Below, piece by piece: positions 24,201-42,060 of a DNA stretch of 64,000 nt. Position numbers and translations under genes: made by a program. Source of the stretch: Piromyces finnis (Eukaryota > Neocallimastigomycota > Neocallimastigomycetes > Neocallimastigales > Neocallimastigaceae); assembly GCA_002104945.1 (NCBI GenBank), contig MCFH01000006.1, forward strand, positions 1,095,001 to 1,159,000, read 5' to 3'. The notes under the pieces are model-generated. The model was not told where the DNA came from. It ran no database searches and was given only the letters and a program-made list of their open reading frames with translations. How positions within the stretch are numbered: the stretch's first letter is position 1; each line of letters opens with the position of its first letter.

Positions 24201-26837
24201 AATTATAAAGCATCAGGTCCGGATGGTATTCCAATTGAATTTTACAAAGCATTAGTTCCATCAAGTAATGATTCTAATAATGCTACAGATAATAATTCTT
24301 CTGGTAATACTACTTCAGATAATGATGCTCATGGTTTAAATTTTATTCTTAAATTATTCAACCGTATTTGGGATGGAGATTTCCCCAACTCATGGAATGA
24401 ATCCAGTATTGTTTCTATTCCTAAGAAGGGTGATTTGACAGATTGTGATAACTATCGAGGTATATCACTTATCAATAATGGTATTAAGTTGATTTCCAAA
24501 ATTGTCACCACTAGAATCTCAGAATATGGTTTAAAGAATAATTTCATTAGACCTGAACAATTTGGTTTTCGAAAAAAGGAAGAAAGTATTAGTCTTTTCA
24601 TTTCAATCCAAGAAATATGCCGTAGACGTCAATTAGATAATAAAGAGACATATTTGGCCTTTTTAGATCTCAGGAAAGCATACGATTCAGTCCCAATCGG
24701 TAATATTCTCCATAAATTAGATTGTTTAGGAATCCGAGGTAAGAGTCTACAATTTATCAAAAATTTATATTTAACATCTAAGGCTAATGTCAAATTAGAT
24801 GGACAATTCTCGAAATCTTTTGATGTGAAGAAAGGAGTCCGTCAAGGTTGCCCTCTTTCTCCTATTCTCTTTAATCTCTTTATTAATGATATATTTAGAG
24901 AGTGCGAAGATCTAGGAGTCAGTTTAGGTGACACTCGATGCTGTGGTGGACTTTTTGCAGATGATATAGTTATTTGTGCTCCAACAAGAGGATGCTTAAA
25001 AAAGATGCTTAGAAGAGTTAATGAATGGGCATTGTATAATGAAATGGAATTTGGTATCCAGAAATGTTCAACGATGGTGATTCGTCCTGAATCAATAGAA
25101 AATCAGAACAAGAGAGATCCAACATTTTACTTAGCAGGACAACCCATTCCAACTACTGATTGTTATACTTATCTTGGTGTTCCATTTGATAAGAATCTGT
25201 CCCTTAAACCAGTAATTAAAGCTCTTAATAACAAGGTTTTGAAAGGGCTTTTCTCAGTCAGTAAATTCTTAAGAAATCCTAATATTCCTATTCCCTTCAA
25301 AAAACTAGTACTTAACTCACAAGTGATTAGCAGAGTTTCATACTTTGCACCATTACTTGGATCCAACAAAGCTAGGTCTAGGATTGCTCAGAAGCATGTT
25401 AACAAAGGAATACGATGGGTTGCCGGAGTTCATAAAGCTGTATCGTTTATATCTTTATACTCTATTTCAAAAGATTTGAATATTCCTCCATTGTCAGCCA
25501 AATGTGCTTTAACTCAGGTTAGATGTTTTAACAAATGGAAAAACTCAAATTGTATTATCTCACACCTTGTCAATTACATTCCTAAATTTAGAAAATACAC
25601 GTGGTGCAAATCAAGTAGGACACTTGATAAAAAATTAAAGAAACATGGAGATGTTAAAGCAGTTAAAAACTTTTATTGGAAAGATCTCAAAGGGAATTCA
25701 ATCAAAGCGCAATATTATGATGATAATAAATTTATTGAAACTAAAGATTTTATTAAATTATGTTATGAGTACCCAGAGTTTGCCTATGGCTTCTACTGGC
25801 TATTGAAAGCAAGAAGCGGATATAAGTTGGATGCTAGAGTTGCCAAAGCTGCCAAATTTGTTGATCCAGTTTGTCCTAACTACTGTCCATGTTGCAAGTG
25901 TGGAGATCAAAGTATTAAACATTGGTTATTAGATTGTCCAACATTTAGAGATATCCGTATTAAACATTATGATTCTATAGTCCAGCTATTAAATTTTTTC
26001 AGTCAACGTAATTCCAATAGTCCTATCAATAATAATGAAATTGATAATATCAGTAGAGATAGTAATAACATTAATAGTAATAGTAACAATAGTAGTAATA
26101 ACAATAGTAATAGTAACAATAGTAATAGTAACAATAGTAATAATAACAATAATAGAAATAATAATATTAGTAATGATAGCAATAGTGAAGATAATAATTC
26201 TAATTTAGATAGTAATTTAGTTAATGATAGTAATAGTTCTAATAATCCGGTGAATATTAATGTGTATGATTATTCTAGTGTGTGCAGTAAAATATTTAAA
26301 TTCCTTCTTGGGGGAAGAAGTTTTAACAATATTAATTACAATTCAAGGGAATGGAAAGAACTTTGTAAGCGTCAGATTCAATCTGGTACTAACGAAGGAA
26401 CACCATTCTTGACGGTAACCGCGGAACTTCTAACCAAAATCATGCCTTTTGCTATTGGCCAGCAATGGTCAATGTTCAAAAGGTTTGAAGCAACACCCAA
26501 GAGCGTCAATGCTGAAGAAACAGTAAGACAAGCCAGGAGAACCAGCACAACCAATGGAGATCATAATTTTGACCCATGACAAAATTTTAATCTTTGACTT
26601 GGAGTCCCATTGGAAGTCAAATACAATTATTATACTTTAGTATGATAGTGACTTTCTTACTTTAATTAAAATTACTAGAATACATTATACCCAATTTTTA
26701 TTCATTTGTGTTTATTTAAACATATTTTTTTTATTTTTATTTTTATTTTTTAATTTTTTATTACATGTATTATAATTTTAATTAAATTAATAATAAAGTT
26801 TATAATATTTGATGTCGTTAAAAAAAAAAAAAAAAAA
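21255..26837 (+). mobile_element. LINE copy 5, full length, with variant 3' end
   Basis: The 5' end lies in a damaged monomer: A-rich bases, then AAATCCAATATGCTTGG, where the palindromic GCATTGCGCAATGGA core found in other copies is missing. The body is like copy 4. From about 26490 on it carries a different set of variants (CACCCAAGAGC, AGACAAGCCAGGAGAACC, TTGACTTGGAGTCCC, TGATGTCGTT) that matches copy 6, so the element is a mosaic. Poly(A) is short (26820-26837). Confidence 0.93.
22057..26579 (+). pseudogene. LINE copy 5 endonuclease/RT ORF with three single-base indels
   Basis: Starts at the conserved ATG (22057). Breaks: one base lost near 23532 (CTATTCTCAG became CTATTTCAG), one A gained near 23826 (CACAAAAGATG became CACAAAAAGATG), and one A lost near 24098 (TATGAAGAACC became TATGAGAACC). 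All three lie between the endonuclease and RT domains. The frame from about 24100 to 26579 holds the complete RT with FADD, the zinc knuckle and the C-terminus. The endonuclease domain is intact in the first piece (22057-23531). Confidence 0.9.
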
Positions 26838-27372
26838 CTCAGGTTAGATGTTTTAACAAATGGAAAAACTCAAATTATATCATTTCACATCTTGTCAATT
26901 ACATTCCTAAATCTAAACTTTGCAAGTGTCAGATTCATTCTGGCACTAACAAAGGAACACCATTCTTGACGGTAACCGCGGAACTTCTAACCAAAATCAT
27001 GCCTTTTGCTATTGGCCAGCAATGGTCAATGTTCAAAAGGTTTGAAGCAACACCCAAGAGCGTCAATGCTGAAGAAACAGTAAGACAAGCTAGGAGAACC
27101 AGCACAACCAATGGAGATCATAATTTTGACCCATGACAAAATTTTAATCTTTGACTTGGAGTCCCATTGGAAGTCAAATACAATTATTATACTTTAGTAT
27201 AATAGTGGCTTTCTTACTTTAATTAAAATTACTAGAATACATTATACCCAATTTTTATTCATTTTTGTTTATTTAAACATATTTTTTTAATTTTTATTAT
27301 TTATAACATGTATTATAATTTTAATTAAATTAATAATAAAGTTTAAAAATATTTGATGCCGTTAAAAAAAAA
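26838..27372 (+). mobile_element. LINE copy 6: 5'-truncated and internally deleted
   Basis: Begins at CTCAGGTTAGATG (equivalent to about 8600 of copy 2), runs about 75 bases, then jumps across several hundred bases to the segment before the C-terminus (CTTTGCAAGTGTCAG near 26917) and continues to the 3' end with poly(A) 27364-27372. It carries the same 3' variants as the end of copy 5 and is more diverged than copies 1 to 4. No ORF of use remains. Confidence 0.9.
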
Positions 27373-27459
27373 TAAAGAACTTGGTGTTATTGTATAAATA
27401 TGAGTTTCTTTAATTAATAGAAACGACATTCTTCCATCAAAATACAAAAACAAACCAGT

Positions 27460-27732
27460 AATGCTAACATAACCTACGGAAATTACGACTTCATCTCTAA
27501 TAAAGTCTGGCCTTTGACACTGAGTTTTATTGAAAATTAAATACAATTATTATATTATAGTACAAATAGTAGCCTTCTTACTTTAATTAAAATTATATTT
27601 TATATTCGTATTTTAATTAAATTTATTTTTTTTTTAAAAAAAAATTTCTTTTTATATAATAAAATTTTATCAAATTTTATTTATTATAATAAAAGTTTAA
27701 TAAAAATACTTGTTGCCGCAAAAAAAAAAAAA
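27460..27732 (+). mobile_element. LINE copy 7: diverged 3' UTR relic
   Basis: The stretch from about 27507 (GGCCTTTGACACTGAG...) aligns with the LINE 3' UTR (CTTTGGCTCGGTGTCCC...). Best kept is the block around ATACAATTATTATA...CTTCTTACTTTAATTAAAATTA (27540-27592). It ends TGTTGCCGC plus poly(A) 27720-27732, against TGATGCCGTT plus poly(A) in the young copies. It is clearly older than the rest of the array. 27373-27459 may belong to it but is too diverged to say. Confidence 0.75.
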
Positions 27733-30103
27733 GAAAAGAAACTTTTTCCGCTTTATATATCAACAAAAAAGTATATATATAATTATTATATAATATTAAA
27801 AGTATAAAGAAAGTAAAAAAGAGAAAAAAGAAAAAAAAACTAAATAATTATTTTTATTTTTATTCTTTATATTTCTCCATGATATAGTTGTTGTCGGTAT
27901 AATTGAGTTGATAATGTAAATGATGTTGATATATTATATAAATTTTTTACTTTTCATTTTCTATATTTTAAAATATGATATTGTAATGATATAAAATAAA
28001 ATATATTAATTAATTTTCTATTAATATTCACTTCAACTTTATAAATATTCATTTTAGTTTTATATAATATAAAAAATAAAACTAAACAGTATATAAAAAA
28101 CAAATTTAAATTAAGGTTTAAAAAAAAAAAAAACATTTTTCTTTTGAAATTTTTTTACTATATATTTGTTTTACTATTTATAAAAACATAAAAACAAATA
28201 ATATAAAAATATAAATAATTAATAATTCATATATTTGATATATTTATATATAAATATTATTTTAATTGTTTGTTAACTCATTTTAACTACTTAAATATTA
28301 TATTCATGAAGTTTTACTGGCATGAAACTTTAATTTTAAATTAATAATCAAATAAATAATACATTTAAAAAAAAAATAAACAATTTATAATTAAAAGCTT
28401 TAACCAAAATAGTATAATAAAATAAATAATAAATATAATTTGAATAAATTAAAATTAAAATTTAATAAAAAAAAAAAAAAAAAAAAAGACTTCCATATTT
28501 TTTAAAATAAAATATTTTTTAGCTCTTTAATTATTAAAGAAAAAAAATGAAAAAGCAAAAAAAATAAAAGCATTGAACGTTTAATAAATCAACTTAATGA
28601 TAATAACTTCATTAATTATACAATTATATTGCTATAATTAATTAGCAAAACAAAATTAAGGACTCCAAAAACATTTCATTTTTTTATATTGATAATTAAT
28701 ATATTCCAGAAATCACATTCAATTTAAAATATATTTTTATTATATATTTTATCTTATTTACTCATAGTATAATTATATTTTTATACGAAATAAAAAACAT
28801 TATTATTAATTTATTATTTTAATTCAAGTAATATTTTCTAAGCAGAATATATTAATTCTAAGAATAAAATAAAAAAAAAAAAAAAAAAAAGCCTTATTTT
28901 GGTTCATTAATCTGTTAAAGGAGAAAAAAAAAAAAAAAGGTATTTCGTTAAAAAAGTATAATTCAGAAATTAATTTTGTGATTTATTTCATTTCTTTCGT
29001 TTCATTTTAACATTTGCAAATTAAAATTAAAGATAAATAATAATAATTTCTAATTTAATGTAATCACTTTTATTAGAATAATATTTTAAACTATATATTC
29101 ATATTTATATGTTAATAAAGATAATATATGAAATATGCATTAATTAAAATAATATATTAAGATGATATCCTTTAAAAATTATAAAATTTAAATAATTTCA
29201 AAATATTAATATTTTCATAATAAAACAATAAAATATATTCTACATTTTAATTGAAATTGAACTTTTTTTTTTTAATTACAAAACTAAACAAAATAAAAAT
29301 GTTTATGGATAAATTATTAATAAAAAAATTAAAATTTTTTATTAATAAAAATGAATAATAATGGTGTAAATATTCAAATTTTATTATATAATATATAATA
29401 ATTAAAATTTTGATTTAATTAAATTATTTATATTCAATCATATATTAAAATAATAAAATAAAAAAAAATAATTTTCATTTTTATGCTTAAGTAAAATCTA
29501 TTCTATTTTTCAAAAAAAAATAAAAATAGACATTTATTTTCGAATACTATCTTTTTAAATATACAATCTCATCATTTAATTATTCAATCAATCAATTATA
29601 CTCATTCTCTAAGCTTAAAAAATTAAAATTTTTTTTAATTATTTATTATAAAGTAAAAAAATAAATTACTATTGATAACAGTAATCACTATCTAGCAATA
29701 TTAGCAAAATTAGTAATTATCAAAATATTCAATTACAAAATAATTTATATTTTATTTTTTATTTTCATTTTATCTTTAATTCTCATTTCAAAAAAAAAAT
29801 AATAATAAATAAATAAATAAAAATAAAAATAAAAAATATTAAAAACTACTATTTTTAGATATATATTGTATATATTTCATATCCAATATCATAATTTTAC
29901 ATCATTCACCACAATTATTAAAATTAAATGTGTGTTATATTTTCAGATAGTATGTAAATACTAATGGTTTATTTTTTTCGTTTTTTATTATTTTTTGTAT
30001 CAAATTATTATCATTATATAAATATTTATATAGGTATTTTATCCAGTTACTTTTTTATATAAATAACTCTGAAACTTTTATTTTAGCAAAAAAAAAAAAA
30101 AAA
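27733..30103. other. AT-rich gene-free stretch
   Basis: About 2.4 kb of A/T-rich DNA with many homopolymer runs. No exon-like GC-richer segment, RNA gene or recognisable repeat was found. Its end must hold the promoter of the REEP-family gene. Confidence 0.55.
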
Positions 30104-31740
30104 ATGTTTTCATTTCTCCAGCACGTTGCGAGGTAAAAAGTTATCTATAATTTAACATAAATAATTGTATAGTATTATTATAAAACAAAAATTAATAGTT
30201 CATTACTATATTTATTGTTATAGTTTGGCCATTCTCTATTTATATCCATCATATCGCTCCTACAAAGCATTAGAAAATAAAAATGTTTCTGATGCCCAAG
30301 AGTGGCTATGCTACTGGTAAGTAATATATAATAAAATAATAAAAAATGAAAATTTTATGAAAAAATTATTAAATAATATTATTATATAACTACTAAATAG
30401 GATTGTAACTGGTATTTTAACAATCCCAATACTTGTATCAAAATCAATCTTAAGTTGGTAAATATTACTTTAAAATTTATGACTTCTTTAATATATTTGT
30501 AAAAATTATTATTAAGACTCTTTAATTTCTATTAAAATATTATATTTAAAAATATTATAGGTTTCCATTTTACTATGAAATTAAATTAATATTTTGTATA
30601 TGGTTAATATTACCACAAACAAAAGGTCATCTTGATATATTCAATAAATATGTTATTCCATATATGGACAAATTTAGTGGAAAAATCGATTCTTACGCGA
30701 ACGATATTTCTGATATGAGTAAAAAATATGCAGGTATTGCATGGCAAAGAGGCTTAGAAATCGCACAAATTAAGTTTTTCGAAGTTCTTGCAAAGGTAAA
30801 TAATGTAAATTACAAATAAATTATAACAAAATTATTCATAGCATAAATTATTATATAACTATCAAAATAATAGGGACCATCTGCTCTTTTGGATTTCAGT
30901 AATGTACATTTAAATATTAATAACAATCAAAATAATGATAGTGGAAGTATCAGAGAAATCAATGATGATGAAGAATTAAATGACAACAATTCTGAAACAT
31001 CTTACAAAACCAACAGAAAAGAAAAATCAAATCAAGATCAAATGATACTTCAAAAAAAAAATGTATCTAAAAATGCGAACATTAAAAAATTTAGTATTGG
31101 ATTCACTCATTCAAATGCTGTCAATAATACCAAAAATATTAAAAATGAAAAAAATAAAAATAGTTCAGATGATGAATTTGATAAAATAAACAATAAAAAA
31201 AGCCTTCGTCACACATCATCTTTCAGAAAAAATGAAATCGGTAAAAAAAAGGCAGTAAATTCACCATACTCAAAATTTAATAATGATAATTTTGAAAAAG
31301 TCGATTCTGACATGAGCGAAAAATCAACCAAACATAATAATAATTTATATATGAATATAATGTCTAATCATAGACCAGGACCAGGTGGAATGATGGGTAT
31401 CAATGATGTTTATTCTAGTGATAGTGATCACTCTAATTCAAATGATAGTAACTACTTTATAGATGAAGAAATTGAAGAACCATACAATTATAACAAAAAT
31501 AATGTTTTCTATGGTACAAATCAAAGAAATAAATTATCAAAAGTTAACCAACGTTCTAATAGAGATAATTATTATGATTATGATTATGATTTAACTCGTG
31601 AAGATGACGATATCGTTGACGTTAATGATATTTATAATGAAAAAAGAGTTATTCTTCCAAAAGTTATTAATAATTACAATAGGCCAGATACAAATCATCA
31701 ACAAAACTTCCTTTCAACCTTTAATTCTTTCTTTCATTAA
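30104..31740 (+). CDS. REEP/DP1/HVA22-family ER-shaping protein with long disordered tail (5 exons, 426 aa)
   Basis: Exons by consensus GT-AG and frame: 30104-30132, 30224-30316, 30401-30457, 30561-30795, 30874-31740. Exons 1-4 encode the TB2/DP1/HVA22 domain, with YPSYRSYKALE, WLCYW, LSWFPFYYEIKL and LPQTKGHLDIFNKYV, which by family knowledge form membrane hairpins that curve ER tubules. The protein starts straight at the domain and extends past it through WQRGLEIAQ, as in REEP1-4, rather than with the N-terminal extension of Yop1/REEP5 (inference). Exon 5 (about 288 aa) is a hydrophilic tail rich in Asn, Asp, Lys and Ser with acidic clusters and a short Gly/Met-rich patch; it has no recognised domain. 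The introns are 78-103 nt and AT-rich. Confidence 0.88.
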
Positions 31741-37657
<5,917 letters not shown>

Positions 37658-38679
37658 ATGGCATCTTCAAACGCTTTACATCATTGGAGGGTTATTGGTC
37701 CAGGTGTAAGTATATAAATGCATTTTATCATTTTATTTAATGGACCAACTATCTAATTATTTTTACATTTTAAATGTAATATTAGGAAGAAAATATATTA
37801 GAAAGCCAATATGAATATAATCCAAATCCTTCTTCTGCTACTAAAATGAGTCTTGCTTTAAAATTACATGTTTCTCCACAAAATATCGGACGGTAATATG
37901 AATATTTTAAAATTAATGTTTATATGCTAGATATTAATATATGTAAATTTATATATATAGTTGGTTCAGTGCTAGAAGAAGACGCGATGCTGGTTTATCC
38001 CGTGCTAGTAGAAAAACGCCTGAGCAATTGCTAAAGTTGGAGGAATTTTTTAAACATACACATTTCCCAACTCAAGAACAAAAAGGTAGATATTTAATTA
38101 TTATTTTAAATTTTTATATGTTAAATAAAATCTGGATAATTTTTATTATATGTAAATAACAAATAAATAATTGTTTAATTATAAGATAAGAAAAACAAAA
38201 AAGTTTAGTATAATCATTAGTGTGTAACCAATTTATAGAAATTTAATAGAAATGCATTAAATATTATTGGATTAATTTTTAATATATTCAAATTAAATTT
38301 TTTCAATATTTCTTTATATGGTTATATTACTTAATCAAAAAAGGAAAGAAATAAATTTAATTATATTAAATATATATTATAAACATATTAAATGAAACAG
38401 AACCCAATAATAATTTGAGAATATAGTATCAACTATTTTGATTAAATTGTCGATCAGATTATATAAAAAATATGATATTAATTTTTTAATTTTATTTTTA
38501 TTATTATCCATATAGAGAATTTAGCTCATAGTACTAATCTTTCCTATAAACAAGTTAATAGTTGGTTCCAAAATCAAAGAAAGAAACATGGATTAACTTC
38601 ATTAGAAAATCTACCCAGTAGAAGACTTATTTTATGGCATAAAAGTGTTGCTGCTCATATACGTAAACAATCTAATTGA
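37658..38679 (+). CDS. Tandem double-homeodomain protein (4 exons, 147 aa)
   Basis: Exons: 37658-37705, 37786-37892, 37961-38085, 38516-38679. The 147-aa product is almost entirely two 60-residue homeodomains placed end to end with no linker. HD1 (about residues 6-65) has the helix-3 motif NIGRWFSARRRRD: the invariant Trp48, Phe49 and Arg53 are present but the DNA-contacting Asn51 is Ala, and the basic N-terminal arm is lacking. HD2 (about 63-122) has VNSWFQNQRKKHG with canonical Asn51. A short basic C-terminus follows. Presumably a nuclear DNA-binding regulator that reads DNA mainly through HD2 (inference). The last intron is long (430 nt). Splice sites were assigned by frame and consensus; the HD matches support them. 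Confidence 0.85.
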
Positions 38680-41081
<2,402 letters not shown>

Positions 41082-41093
41082 ATAATAAGGCAG
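41082..41093 (+). repeat. 5' target-site duplication of the SINE
   Basis: ATAATAAGGCAG, repeated exactly after the poly(A) at 41678-41689. Confidence 0.9.
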
Positions 41094-41625
41094 GTCGTTC
41101 CAGTTTTTATCCTGGTTGTTAAGGCGTTGCCTTAGTATACATAAGGCTTCTGGTTCGACCCCGCAGATGTCAGTGCCTGTGGATTTTCCCACTGGGTTTG
41201 CCATGGGTTGGGTTATGATATTCAGGTAAGTATAAATGAACTTTCTAATTTACTACTATGATAATAACACTCGTCTAGCCGGCCTGAGAGGGTCTAGTGT
41301 ACATGGTACATTCCAAATTAGAACTTAATAAGTGGTGACTTAGGCTATGCCAAAAACACATAATATTCCTTAATCAATTTAAGTGTAAACATTAGGGGGC
41401 GGTTGACACGTGATCAAATTGACTATAAGAGGCTTAGCATTGTAGTTGTGAAATATCGTACAACGACATGCATCTAATGTACATGGATTAAGTGAGCGTC
41501 GAAGCTGAAGAAACAGTATGACAGACCAGGAGGGTCACAACCACCTAGCAATAGGAATGAGCCAACGTTTCTCTAAGAACCACCATTGGAGCTAACTCTG
41601 ATCGATGGGAGAAATGCACTCGGAA

Positions 41626-41677
<52 letters not shown>
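41094..41677 (+). mobile_element. tRNA-headed SINE with poly(A) tail
   Basis: About 584-bp non-coding retroelement, far less AT-rich than its surroundings, framed by a 12-bp target-site duplication and ending in poly(A) (41629-41677). The head resembles a tRNA: an A-box-like TGGTTGTTAAGG (41113-41124), an anticodon-arm-like hairpin GCCTTA/TAAGGC (41129-41146), and a perfect B box GGTTCGACCCC (41152-41162), i.e. an internal Pol III promoter. The body shares TGATATTCAGGTAAGT (41216-41231) with the LINE 5' UTR (4597-4612). It also shares an approximately 43-bp segment (41494-41536, GAGCGTC...GCTGAAGAAACAGTA...CCAGGAGGG) with the last codons of the LINE ORF (9590-9632). It probably moves with LINE enzymes (inference). 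Confidence 0.9.
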
Positions 41678-41680
<3 letters not shown>

Positions 41681-41689
41681 ATAAGGCAG
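41678..41689 (+). repeat. 3' target-site duplication of the SINE
   Basis: Exact repeat of ATAATAAGGCAG from 41082-41093, placed directly after the poly(A). Confidence 0.9.
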
Positions 41690-42060
41690 ATTAATATTAT
41701 CAAATATTATTATATTATTAATTAAAATTTTTTTATATAAAATTAATGTATGTACAATTATTTAGTTTAGCTTTAATAACATTTAATATTTTATACTTTT
41801 TAAACAGTAATTTGTAAAATTAATCATTTTACAATGTGTATTTATAAAATGAAATTTTAAAGTAAATGAGAAGGTATCATTCAATTAATAAAACATCATG
41901 ATTTTTAAATCGTATTTTTAAGTTTGCTAATATATGTTTTTTTTTTTTTTTTTTTTTTTTTATATATATATATAGAGAAGAATAATATACTAAAAATAAT
42001 TTAGTGATAAATAAATTGTATTATTAAAAATTACAATATTTTAAGAAAAAAGATAAAAAG
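41690..42060. other. AT-rich upstream region of the Integrator gene
   Basis: Contains a T-run (about 41938-41961) and TA repeats. It presumably holds the promoter of the gene starting at 42061; no clear TATA element can be singled out in such AT-rich DNA. Confidence 0.45.

Noticed and set aside
27343-27546. Minus-strand open frame near LINE copy 7
   Set aside because: Overlaps LINE 3' UTR remnants; no coding signature.
2761-27732. CRISPR array or satellite DNA
   Set aside because: The repeats are 5.6-kb retrotransposons with coding capacity and poly(A) tails.
41094-41170. Functional tRNA gene
   Set aside because: A and B boxes are present but the acceptor ends do not pair, and the sequence runs into a SINE body with poly(A) and target-site duplication.
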